From Lacinutrix jangbogonensis (GTDB lineage: Bacteria > Bacteroidota > Bacteroidia > Flavobacteriales > Flavobacteriaceae), in contig NZ_JSWF01000044.1 of NCBI RefSeq assembly GCF_000797445.1, positions 1 through 64,000 on the forward strand: a DNA stretch of 64,000 nucleotides, given 5' to 3'. The notes beneath the pieces were generated by a model. That model searched no databases, had not been told where the DNA came from, and worked only from the letters and a program-made list of their open reading frames with translations. Within the stretch, counting starts at the first letter, position 1; every line of letters starts with the position of its first letter. Of this stretch, positions 1-6,898 are shown in pieces. The position numbers were made by a program, and so were the translations under genes.

Positions 1-814
1 GTAGACCATAAACATAAAATCCCTATTGATTACGATCTCACCAATAATAACGATAAGCACGCTATGACTTCCATGGTAGAAAATGCGATTGAAATAGTGG
101 GTAACAACACCTTTGATGCTGTATTTTGATAAAGGTTATTATACTGCGGAGCAAATTCATAAATCTCAAAAACTTGGAGTAACCACTCACGTTTGTGTTC
201 CTAACCCTGCTTCTAATGCTCCTGATAAAGCCTATAATGTTAGTGAATTTATTTACAATAAAGCACAAGACACTTATTGCTGTCCTGCCGGTGAAACATT
301 AAAAACTAATGGAAATTGGTACAACAAAAGAGTGTATCGAGTAAAACAATATAAAACCAAAAATTGTAAATTATGTCCAGTAAAAAACGATTGCACCAAA
401 GCCAAATATCAAAGAATCATTGAACGACACGAGTTTGCAGAGGCGCTCGATATAAACAAAAATAACATTAGCAAAAATCCAGAAATATACGCACAAAGAC
501 AAGCCATAGTAGAGCATCCTTTTGGCACTATGAAAAGGCAATGGGGATTTGACCACATTATGACCAAACGAACCAAAGAAAGAGCCTCTGCGGACGTTGG
601 CTTTATTTTCATTGCATACAATCTAAAAAGAATTATGAATAGTATTGGTATTGATCGATTGATCAAACATATCATCTTATTTTGGCTAGAAATAGGTGTA
701 AAAAAACGCCTAAATAAGCTTTTAAAGTCTTTTGAACACTTAAAAAAGTTAACTGTATATTTTATTGAAAATGCATCCCCTAAAAGTACAACCAAACAAA
801 TAGCTTATTTTTGA
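1..814 (+). pseudogene. IS1182-family transposase, 3' part, frameshifted
   Basis: This is the C-terminal part of a DDE transposase of the IS1182 type; its 5' end lies outside the window. The first frame reads through NTFDAVF and hits TGA at 127-129. The adjacent frame continues the same protein as DKGYYTAEQ, so one extra T in the run at 124-127 explains the break. The second frame carries the family's C-terminal signature VEHPFGTMKRQWGF, whose Glu is the expected last acidic catalytic residue, followed by the typical FIFIAYNLKRIMN helix. A zinc-ribbon-like CKLCPVKNDC stretch lies in the middle. The element appears inactive unless the run is a recoding site, which is not known for this family. 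Its right end probably lies between 815 and 874, but the left end needed to prove inverted repeats is missing. Confidence 0.85.
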
Positions 815-908
815 ATAAATTCATAAAATTATTGGCGGTTTTTAGACGAACTGACGTTGTGCAACATTATGACCCGTCCTGAAATAAGGCTACATAATTT
901 TAAACATT

Positions 909-1279
909 ATGTATAGAAATGACAAAGTAATTAGACGTTACAGTGAACCTTTTAAATTAAAAATTTTAGCCGAACTTACAATTGAAAAACACACAAAGAG
1001 CGAACTTTGTAAACTCTACTCTATCGCACCTACAACTGTGAATGTGTGAATTAAAAAGTACAATCGTAAAGACTTAATGAATACCAGAGTAAAAGTGGAA
1101 ACTAAAGACGAAATATCAAGAATTAAAGGGCTTCAAAAAGAAATAGAACAGCTTAAAAAGCTACTACTTAAAAAGGATTTAGATGCCATGGCACAGGATT
1201 GTTATCTTTAAGTAGCTGCTGAAGATCTTGGCTATAAATCAGTTAATGAACTAAAAAAAAGCTAAGTATAAAACCTTAA
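909..1279 (+). pseudogene. IS3-family orfA (HTH protein), degenerate
   Basis: Reading from ATG gives MYRNDKVIRRYSEPFKLKIL, the start of an IS3 OrfA with an HTH_Tnp_1-type domain and then a leucine-zipper-like QKEIEQLKKLLLKKD segment. The frame is broken by TGA at 1047-1049, where a Trp codon is expected, by TAA at 1209-1211, and by a lost A in the A-run at 1253-1260. Restoring that A gives the usual end LKKKLSIKP followed by stop. The same A-run is where IS3 elements make the -1 frameshift that fuses OrfA to OrfB, so the programmed slip site itself has decayed. Confidence 0.8.
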
Positions 1280-1578
1280 TTAAAGCTAAAGAGAAATCTA
1301 AGAGATTTGCTTCTTTAACAACTACAACCCATTGTTTCGGGCTTAAACGCAATGCTTATTACAAGCATAAAAACAGAGCTGATAAGCATGTACACCTAGA
1401 ACAACACATTATAAACATTGTTAGAAAAAGACGCAAATCTCTTCGTAGAGAAGGTGTGAGAAAACTTACCAAATCGTTAAAAATAGATTTTAATAAAGCC
1501 AATATTAAAGTTGGCAGGGACACGCTATTTATTATTCTTAAAAAAAACCTAACTTTATACACAACAAAAAACCGTTGA
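1261..1578 (+). pseudogene. IS3-family orfB, N-terminal fragment
   Basis: The frame -1 to the restored orfA reads AKYKTLIKAKEKSKRFASL, then HCFGLKRNAYYKHKN and RRKSLRREGVRKLTKSL. This matches the HTH_21 region that precedes the integrase domain of IS3 OrfB. It stops after about 105 codons, just where the sequence joins the terminal hairpin of the element, so the entire DDE catalytic domain is missing. It is a product of internal deletion rather than of point decay alone. Confidence 0.78.
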
Positions 1579-1596
1579 AGAGAACTTCAACGGTTT
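1569..1596 (+). terminator. Hairpin at the right end of the IS3 remnant
   Basis: AAACCGTTGAAG and CTTCAACGGTTT form a perfect 12-bp stem around an AGAA loop. The stem's own A and T ends make it usable as a terminator in either direction. It lies 28 bp inside the right terminal repeat and probably shields the element from read-through. Confidence 0.6.
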
Positions 1597-1628
1597 AATT
1601 TAATTTATTATAAACCTGTCAAGCTATT

Positions 1629-2202
1629 TCAGGACGACTCAATTCTAATAAACTCAAAGGAAGTATTATAAGTACCTCCTGCTGCAAACACAAAAAATGC
1701 AGCACCAAAATTATCATAAGCAGTATTAACTATAAGTTGTCCAGATTTGATAACACCTATTCTTCTTTTATTTTCCTGGCAACCTGAAAAACATATGGAA
1801 TACCATTACATTCTCTAAATTTATTATCTAAGCAAAACATACCTTTTTTAAGTTTACCCTTTATTCTCTGCTCTCTAATAAGCTTTGTGTTTTCGAATAA
1901 TTTCACAGATAAAAATTCATCTTCAATTACTTTTAATTTAACAAAATACTCGTTTTCAGAATAAACTATCCGACTCAGTTTGTCTTGTTGTTTCCATACC
2001 AAATTGGTGATTTCATTATACAAGTCTACATATGTAATTTGTGCAGAATGACTACCAAACTTTTGCTTGGTTGTAAGTTATAAGTACCATCTAATGTCTT
2101 TAGTTTAGAAACCTTATTGTGTACCTTTTTAAGGTCCCGTTTACTAAAAGATGAACAATTACTTAATGTCGCAACTAATAATAAGCATATGATTTTTTTC
2201 AT
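1629..2202 (-). pseudogene. Secreted lipoprotein pseudogene, frameshifted and cut by IS3
   Basis: An ATG opens a typical lipoprotein signal, MKKIICLLLVATLSNCSS, with Cys at residue 16. The frame stays open through LKTLDGTYNLQPSK, then slips in the T-run at 2061-2064 (A-run on the coding strand). The next frame continues as YVDLYNEITNLVWKQQDKL and runs about 90 codons to KIKEE and a stop. A second slip near 1762-1795 leads to ENKRRIGVIKSGQLIV and FGAAFFVFAAGGTYNTSFEF. That last frame runs straight into the terminal repeat of the IS3 remnant, which supplies the stop. The start is 11 bp after the stop of the outer-membrane protein gene, so the two were probably an operon. The function of the family is unknown to me. 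Confidence 0.7.
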
Positions 2203-2213
2203 GTCTATTGGTA

Positions 2214-2876
2214 TTAAAAACTATACATAATTCTGGGCGTTAAACTAATAGAACCAATATTCTCGCGAAGCGCACCTTCTACTTTATAAGGAGAATAGTT
2301 TAAACCAAAGCTAAACGTTAGTTGCTCGTTATTTTTAAAAGTTTTAATATAGTCTAACGAAGGCGAAGCTAATATCGCCGAGACAACTTCATACTTTTCG
2401 TTATCTTCATCACTTCCAGTATAAAACGGGTTTCTAGAATCGGTTTTTATTATAGAAAGACCTAATCCAAAACCAACATGCAATTGCGAAGTCCTTGAAG
2501 TGCTTATATTTTTCTTGAATCTAAGCATTGGGTTAAACATAAATGTAGCCTTAACTTGAACAGTATCTATCGTTCGCACATATTTAAACGACTCTTTTTG
2601 ATCTGGAACTACAAACTGCAATGCTAATTCTAATGACTTTTTTTGAGTTACCGGAAAATCAAGACTTAATTCTACTAAAGGTGAAACGCCAAAATAATCT
2701 TTTAAATTACCTTGAGGCAATAAAACGCCTGCGCCAATTTTAAAAGTGACTCTTTTAAAATAATCTTGAGAAGCATCATGATATTGATTACTATTGGTAA
2801 CGTAAACCGCATCGTTTTGAGAATTACCAAAATGACAAACACCTAAAAAGCCTAATACTAAAATTAATTTTTTCAT
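2214..2876 (-). CDS. Outer-membrane beta-barrel protein, function unknown
   Basis: This is a 220-residue protein with a cleavable signal (MKKLILVLGFLGVCHFGNSQ, cut likely after the SQ). Alternating hydrophobic strands run throughout, and the C-terminal residue is Phe (SLTPRIMYSF), as expected for a BamA substrate. The repeated amphipathic strands (LELALQFVVP, LHVGFGLGLSI, LTFSFGLNYS) suggest about eight strands with no plug or enzyme domain. It is divergent from an HTH-like regulator, and its downstream partner was the now-broken lipoprotein. A possible -7 box, TAGTTTTG, lies at 2954-2947 on its strand. I cannot assign a ligand. Confidence 0.75.
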   Translation of the reverse strand: MKKLILVLGFLGVCHFGNSQNDAVYVTNSNQYHDASQDYFKRVTFKIGAGVLLPQGNLKDYFGVSPLVELSLDFPVTQKKSLELALQFVVPDQKESFKYVRTIDTVQVKATFMFNPMLRFKKNISTSRTSQLHVGFGLGLSIIKTDSRNPFYTGSDEDNEKYEVVSAILASPSLDYIKTFKNNEQLTFSFGLNYSPYKVEGALRENIGSISLTPRIMYSF

Positions 2877-2941
2877 AATTATTGTTTTAAATTCAAGTCA
2901 AAATTATTGCTATAATCGCATTTTAAATCAACTTAATTACG

Positions 2942-2974
2942 AATCACAAAACTATTATTTGCGATAATCACAAA
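2942..2974. promoter_or_regulatory. Operator-like repeats between barrel gene and regulator
   Basis: AATCACAAA occurs twice in the same orientation, at 2942-2950 and 2966-2974. The second copy closes a near-perfect inverted repeat, TTTGCGATAATCACAAA (2958-2974), with one mismatch between the 7-bp arms. A weaker relative, ATAATCGCATTT, lies nearby. The site overlaps the presumed promoter of the barrel gene and sits just upstream of the regulator start, which fits autoregulation. The promoter assignment is inference. Confidence 0.45.
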
Positions 2975-2992
2975 TAATGAATACATTTGAGT

Positions 2993-3961
2993 ATGTATCA
3001 AACTACTTTTCTTGAATATTTAAAAAATGAATTACCAGAAAACACATCTACAATAGAAGCCGTTGCCACGGCTTTAGAGATTAGTTACGATGCTGCACAT
3101 AGACGCGTGAGTTTAAAAAGCAAATTCTCGTTAGATGAAACTATTGTTTTGTCCAAATACTACAATCTATCTTTAGATCGCCTATTTGAAACGACCTCTA
3201 CAGAGTTTGTAACTATAGAAAAAACAAAACACATAGAAACGGAAACGGAACTGCAACTCTATTTTGAAGATTCTTACCACTCGCTTGTTCCCCTATTAAA
3301 AGAAAAGGATTGCTCTATTTTATATTCGGCTAAGGATATTCCGTTGTTTTATAATTTAAATGGTGATGCTTTAAGTAGATTTAAATATTACGTTTGGTTA
3401 AAACTTTTAAACCCCAAATTGGCAACAAAAAGCTTTGAAAACTTTGCTCCTAGTTCTACTTTAATCGAAGCTGGTAAAAAACTTGGGAGCTTGTATAACA
3501 ATTTGAATACAGAAGAAATTTGGGATATTACGTCTATAAATAGTACGTTAAAACAAATTCATTTTTATTTTCATGCGGGACAGGTTTCTATAGAGACTGC
3601 TTTATATTTATGCGACTTGCTAAAAAAATTGATGGATACCATTGCTTCCAAACTGCTAAATAACACGGTAGAATTTAAGTTGTACTATAATGAATTGCAT
3701 TTAATGAATAATAATGTATTAGTTAACACTCCACATGCACAAATGCTATATGTACCATTTACTTTATTATCTTATTACAAAACAAGCGACAAGCATACGT
3801 GCAAGGAAGCTGAAGCCTTTTTAAAGAAACAACTACAGAATTCTAAACTCCTAAATACTGCAGGAGAAAAAGAACGTAATACTTTTTTTAATAAAATTTA
3901 TGCTAAAATTAATGCGCTAAAAAAATTAATAGAAGCCACTCAAGTTTTAGATTTTGAATAA
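2993..3961 (+). CDS. HTH-like transcriptional regulator, function unknown
   Basis: Residues about 15-60 (TIEAVATALEISYDAAHRRV followed by SLDETIVLSKYYNLSLDRLF) look like a small helical DNA-binding fold of the Xre/Cro type, and the remaining roughly 250 residues are an all-helical domain without recognisable catalytic motifs. I prefer the ATG that gives MYQTTFLEYL over an upstream TTG two codons earlier. It is transcribed away from an outer-membrane barrel gene with repeated sequences in between, which suggests control of that operon and of itself. Such HTH plus helical-domain proteins are common as orphans in Flavobacteria. DNA binding is inferred, not shown. Confidence 0.6.
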   Translation: MYQTTFLEYLKNELPENTSTIEAVATALEISYDAAHRRVSLKSKFSLDETIVLSKYYNLSLDRLFETTSTEFVTIEKTKHIETETELQLYFEDSYHSLVPLLKEKDCSILYSAKDIPLFYNLNGDALSRFKYYVWLKLLNPKLATKSFENFAPSSTLIEAGKKLGSLYNNLNTEEIWDITSINSTLKQIHFYFHAGQVSIETALYLCDLLKKLMDTIASKLLNNTVEFKLYYNELHLMNNNVLVNTPHAQMLYVPFTLLSYYKTSDKHTCKEAEAFLKKQLQNSKLLNTAGEKERNTFFNKIYAKINALKKLIEATQVLDFE

Positions 3962-4059
3962 GCGACCTCTAAATGTGTTTAATTTCTAAAATTAATATAG
4001 ATTTCACTTTTTTTTCTTTAGATTTAAAAAAACTTACAAATCAATAACAAAAATTAAAA

Positions 4060-5055
4060 ATGGCATCCTACTCTATAAGTGAAATCAACAACCTTTTAAA
4101 AGGTGAATTAATAGGTAATACCACTCAAAAAATTGAAGGTCCCGAGGAATTACAAAAAGCAAGCTGTAATCAAATCACATTTATTGGAAGTAATAAATAT
4201 GCCAAATATTGGCAAGATTCAAAAGCCTGTGCTGCCCTTGTTAGTAATAATTTAAAAATTGAACCTGGCGATAATCGTGCTTTTATTAAAGTAAACAATG
4301 TGGATTTAGCTATGGCAAAAATACTGGAGCTTTTTAATCTTCCAGCACCTGTTTTTGATACCGATATACATCCAACTGCCGTGATACACGATACTGCAAA
4401 AATTGGTGATGGTTGCAAAATTGGCCCAAATTGTTATGTAGGTAAAGATGTTGAATTAGGAAACGGAGTCGTTTTATATCCAAATGTTTGTGTCTTTGAT
4501 GAAACCACTATAGGAGATAATACTATTGTTTGGTCTGGAACTATTATACGTGAACGCTGTATTATTGGTAGTCATTGTATTTTTCACACCAATGTAAGTA
4601 TTGGCGCAGATGGATTTGGATATAGACCTAGTGAAGATGGTAGAGGACTGGTAAAAATACCACAGATAGGAAATGTAATTATTGGGCATTATGTTGAAAT
4701 TGGTGCCAATTCATGTGTTGATAGAGCGAAATTTAGCTCCACTATTATTGGTGATGGCTGTAAAATTGACAACTTAGTACAAGTAGCCCATAACAGTGTT
4801 ATGGGACGTTCTTGTATTATGGCAGGACATAGTGGTCTTGCGGGTTCTGTTACTTTGGGTGATGGTGTAATTATTGGCGGAAGTGCCTCTATAAAAGACC
4901 ATACTACAATACATTCTGGCGCTACAGTTGGTGCTGGATCGGGAGTGATGAATGATGTGGAAGCCGGTAAAACTGTTTTAGGATATCCTGCACAAGATGC
5001 GAGAGAGATGCTAAAACAATGGGTGGCTGTAAGACGCTTTATGAAAAATCAATAA
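4060..5055 (+). CDS. lpxD: UDP-3-O-acylglucosamine N-acyltransferase LpxD
   Basis: LpxD adds the N-linked hydroxyacyl chain to UDP-3-O-acylglucosamine from acyl-ACP, the third step of lipid A synthesis in the cytoplasm. Residues 1-100 form the uridine-binding N-terminal domain. From about residue 100 the protein is a left-handed beta-helix of hexapeptide repeats (IGDGCKIGPNCYVG, VIIGHYVEIGANSC). The conserved segment VQVAHNSVMG holds the expected catalytic His, and GADGFGYRP is also typical. The length of 331 residues is normal for Bacteroidota. Flavobacteria often carry two LpxD-like proteins, so this may be the paralogue rather than the copy beside lpxC. It stands alone, before the sigma factor gene. 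Confidence 0.88.
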   Translation: MASYSISEINNLLKGELIGNTTQKIEGPEELQKASCNQITFIGSNKYAKYWQDSKACAALVSNNLKIEPGDNRAFIKVNNVDLAMAKILELFNLPAPVFDTDIHPTAVIHDTAKIGDGCKIGPNCYVGKDVELGNGVVLYPNVCVFDETTIGDNTIVWSGTIIRERCIIGSHCIFHTNVSIGADGFGYRPSEDGRGLVKIPQIGNVIIGHYVEIGANSCVDRAKFSSTIIGDGCKIDNLVQVAHNSVMGRSCIMAGHSGLAGSVTLGDGVIIGGSASIKDHTTIHSGATVGAGSGVMNDVEAGKTVLGYPAQDAREMLKQWVAVRRFMKNQ

Positions 5056-5094
5056 CTAACCTTATTAGAGCATTAACACTTTTAAAAAAACGTA

Positions 5095-5121
5095 TTGAAA
5101 TTAGTGACACTTTTAGTTTTG
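5095..5121 (+). promoter_or_regulatory. Candidate promoter ahead of the structured element and rpoD
   Basis: TAGTTTTG at 5114-5121 matches the Bacteroidota -7 box TAnnTTTG. A TTG at 5095-5097 lies 16 bp upstream, shorter than the usual 19. Transcription would begin near 5128, a few bases before the folded element at 5142-5236, so that element would be either a separate small RNA or the 5' leader of rpoD. No better -7 match was seen closer to rpoD. Confidence 0.4.
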
Positions 5122-5141
5122 AGTAAACCACTTGAGTAATC

Positions 5142-5236
5142 GCGTTAAGGATAGCAGTGGCATCCTTTTTTATTAAAAAAGATATAACGTATAGCCTGAC
5201 GTTTTTAAACCATTTATTGGTTTAAAAAGGGAACGC
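5142..5236 (+). ncRNA. Structured RNA-like element, copy A
   Basis: The element opens with GCGTTAAGGATAGCAGTGG and closes with GAACGC. GCGTT at 5142-5146 can pair with AACGC at 5232-5236. Inside are a hairpin in the AT-rich stretch 5162-5183 and a perfect 10-bp hairpin, TTTTTAAACC with GGTTTAAAAA, directly after AGCCTGAC. A second copy in this window (62812-62885) keeps the closing stem, the GATAG and AGCCTGAC blocks and a hairpin after each, while the hairpin sequences differ. This points to a three-way-junction RNA under structural constraint. I cannot name the family; whether it is a small RNA, a leader or a mobile structured repeat is open. Confidence 0.55.
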
Positions 5237-5344
5237 TAAAAAAAAACAAACCTTTTTGTAACAAAATGTACCCTTTATGCGTATAACTAGTGATAGTAAT
5301 TTATTCACTCCTATTTACGTAGGAATTAATCACAACTTACATAC

Positions 5345-6208
5345 ATGAGACAACTTAAAATTACCAAGCAGGTTACAAATCGTGAGACCGCATCGTTAGA
5401 TAAATATCTACAAGAAATTGGAAAAGTTGACTTAATTACCGCAGACGAAGAAGTAGAATTAGCACAACGTATTAAGGCTGGCGACCAATTGGCTCTCGAG
5501 AAATTGACTAAGGCAAACTTACGTTTCGTAGTTTCGGTAGCTAAGCAATACCAAAATCAAGGTTTAACGTTACCAGATTTAATTAACGAAGGTAATTTAG
5601 GGTTAATAAAAGCTGCTCAACGTTTTGATGAAACGCGTGGTTTTAAATTTATCTCTTATGCTGTATGGTGGATTAGACAATCTATTTTACAAGCATTAGC
5701 AGAACAGTCTCGTATTGTACGTTTACCATTAAACAAGATTGGTTCTATTAACAAAATAAACAAAACTTTTGCCTTTTTAGAGCAAGCACATGAGCGTCCG
5801 CCAAGTGCTGAGGAGATTGCAAAAGAGTTAGATATGACTATTAACGACGTCAAGGAATCTATGAAGAATTCTGGACGTCACGTAAGTATGGATGCACCTT
5901 TAGTTGAAGGTGAAGATTCTAACTTATACGATGTACTAAACTCTGGCGAGTCGCCAAATCCAGATCGTAACTTATTACATGAGTCTTTACGTACTGAAAT
6001 TGAGCGTGCTCTTGAAACTTTAACACCTCGTGAGGCAGATGTTATTAGATTATACTTTGGTTTAGGAAACCAACACCCAATGACTTTAGAAGAAATTGGT
6101 GAAACTTTCGATTTAACACGTGAGCGTGTAAGACAAATTAAAGAAAAAGCGATTCGTAGATTAAAACATACGTCTAGAAGTAAAATATTAAAAACTTACT
6201 TAGGATAA
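5345..6208 (+). CDS. rpoD: Primary RNA polymerase sigma factor (RpoD/SigA)
   Basis: This is the housekeeping sigma-70 factor of the Bacteroidota type: 287 residues, lacking region 1.1 and the long non-conserved insert of proteobacterial RpoD. Region 1.2 is seen as [20 protein letters not shown] and region 2 as [18 protein letters not shown] followed by the -10-reading [15 protein letters not shown]. Region 3 follows, then region 4 ([20 protein letters not shown]), an HTH. In this phylum the factor reads TTTG and TAnnTTTG promoters, several of which are seen in this window. A leader of more than 200 nt with a structured element precedes it, and two hairpins follow it. Confidence 0.97.
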   Translation: MRQLKITKQVTNRETASLDKYLQEIGKVDLITADEEVELAQRIKAGDQLALEKLTKANLRFVVSVAKQYQNQGLTLPDLINEGNLGLIKAAQRFDETRGFKFISYAVWWIRQSILQALAEQSRIVRLPLNKIGSINKINKTFAFLEQAHERPPSAEEIAKELDMTINDVKESMKNSGRHVSMDAPLVEGEDSNLYDVLNSGESPNPDRNLLHESLRTEIERALETLTPREADVIRLYFGLGNQHPMTLEEIGETFDLTRERVRQIKEKAIRRLKHTSRSKILKTYLG

Positions 6209-6230
6209 TATATCCCAAGTTATCCCAACA

Positions 6231-6257
6231 AACAGTTATTCATAACTGTTCGTTTTT
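6231..6257 (+). terminator. Rho-independent terminator of rpoD
   Basis: AACAGTTA and TAACTGTT pair around a short loop and are followed by CGTTTTTT, a classic stem plus T-tract, 22 bp after the rpoD stop codon. Confidence 0.8.
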
Positions 6258-6269
6258 TGATTGATGAAA

Positions 6270-6296
6270 GAACCCGAAGCTGATTACTTCGGGTTC
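6270..6296 (+). terminator. Second hairpin after rpoD
   Basis: GAACCCGAAG and CTTCGGGTTC form a perfect 10-bp stem with a 7-base loop, shortly after the first terminator. The T-run behind it is weak (ACTCATTTT), so it may be a back-up terminator or an RNA-stabilising 3' hairpin. Confidence 0.55.
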
Positions 6297-6343
6297 ACTC
6301 ATTTTACAGATTTACCTTTTCTAGCTTATTAGGAAAAAAGGCT

Positions 6344-6375
6344 TTTATCGATTAAATTTGCATTTAATCGATAAA
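6344..6375. promoter_or_regulatory. 13-bp inverted repeat over the BLUF gene promoter
   Basis: TTTATCGATTAAA and TTTAATCGATAAA form a perfect 13-bp inverted repeat with a 6-base spacer, TTTGCA. Each arm contains the self-complementary ATCGAT. The sequence TAAATTTG at 6353-6360, inside the repeat, matches the Bacteroidota -7 box. A dimeric repressor or activator bound here would therefore control transcription of the BLUF gene about 75 bp downstream. No T-tract follows, which argues against a terminator. The -33 box is not clear. Confidence 0.55.
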
Positions 6376-6449
6376 TATTATTCATATGTGTTTAAAAAAC
6401 CTTTTATAAACATTTTAACCTTTTTTAGTAATTCAAAATATTACTATAT

Positions 6450-6860
6450 ATGTTAAAATCTATTTGCTACAGAAGTTCTCTTAATAAAGAACTTTCTATT
6501 CTTGAGACAGAACACCTATTCGATGTCTGTAAAAAGAATAACGACAGCCTTAATTTAAAAGGATTACTGTATAAATGTGATTCTTGTTTTTTTCAAATTA
6601 TAGAAGGCCCAAAAGCACATATAGATGCATTATACACTAAAATAAAAAGCGACAAAAGGCATAAGGATATTAAAGTGCTATTAAACCAACCTATTAAAGA
6701 GTTTACCTTTAGTAATTTTACCACTGGATATTCTAATGTTGAAGAACTAGACACCATATTTGGCCTTCAAGAATATCATTTCTATATGGAAACCTTAGAT
6801 TTACCATTAAAAGAAGAATTTTTAGAGATTATGTCAAATCTTTTCAGTGTTGACTTATAA
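6450..6860 (+). CDS. BLUF-domain blue-light photoreceptor
   Basis: This is a 136-residue single-domain BLUF protein, a cytoplasmic flavin-binding blue-light sensor. The FAD-site residues of the family are present: Tyr7 in SICYRSS, Asn30/Asn31 after the first helix, and Gln49 in FFQIIEG. The usual SDKRHKDIKVLL segment follows. The region where many BLUF proteins have Trp and Met (F..WsMg) reads FSNFTTGY here, so these semi-conserved residues are Phe and Thr. There is no attached output domain (no EAL, GGDEF or cyclase), so it must act through protein partners. It is preceded by a large palindrome and sits between rpoD and rpe without evident pathway linkage. Confidence 0.85.
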   Translation: MLKSICYRSSLNKELSILETEHLFDVCKKNNDSLNLKGLLYKCDSCFFQIIEGPKAHIDALYTKIKSDKRHKDIKVLLNQPIKEFTFSNFTTGYSNVEELDTIFGLQEYHFYMETLDLPLKEEFLEIMSNLFSVDL

Positions 6861-6898
6861 AAGTATTAGTTTTGCTAAACACTTTAAAATTCTACAAA

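Larger units (their letters stand above)
875..1636 (+). mobile_element. IS3-family element remnant, internally deleted
   Basis: CGTCCTGAAATA at 875-886 is repeated exactly, inverted, at 1625-1636, giving perfect 12-bp terminal inverted repeats. Between them lie an orfA with several disabling mutations and only the N-terminal part of orfB. The whole element is 762 bp, whereas IS3 elements are usually 1.2-1.5 kb, and the rve catalytic domain is absent. A 12-bp-stem hairpin sits near the right end. The copy is non-autonomous and decayed, but the intact ends could in principle still be recognised by a transposase supplied in trans. I see no convincing target-site duplication, and the left neighbour is another IS fragment. 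Confidence 0.82.

Noticed and set aside
409-795. Minus-strand 128-codon reading frame inside the transposase
   Set aside because: It mirrors the transposase coding frame and has no family resemblance.
2982-2989. TACATTTG as a promoter for the HTH-like regulator
   Set aside because: It matches TAnnTTTG with a TTTG 20 bp upstream, but transcription would start at or after the ATG, so it could only work with a later start codon.
6872-6898. TTG start for rpe
   Set aside because: It adds nine residues not found in the family; the ATG at 6899 gives the usual length.
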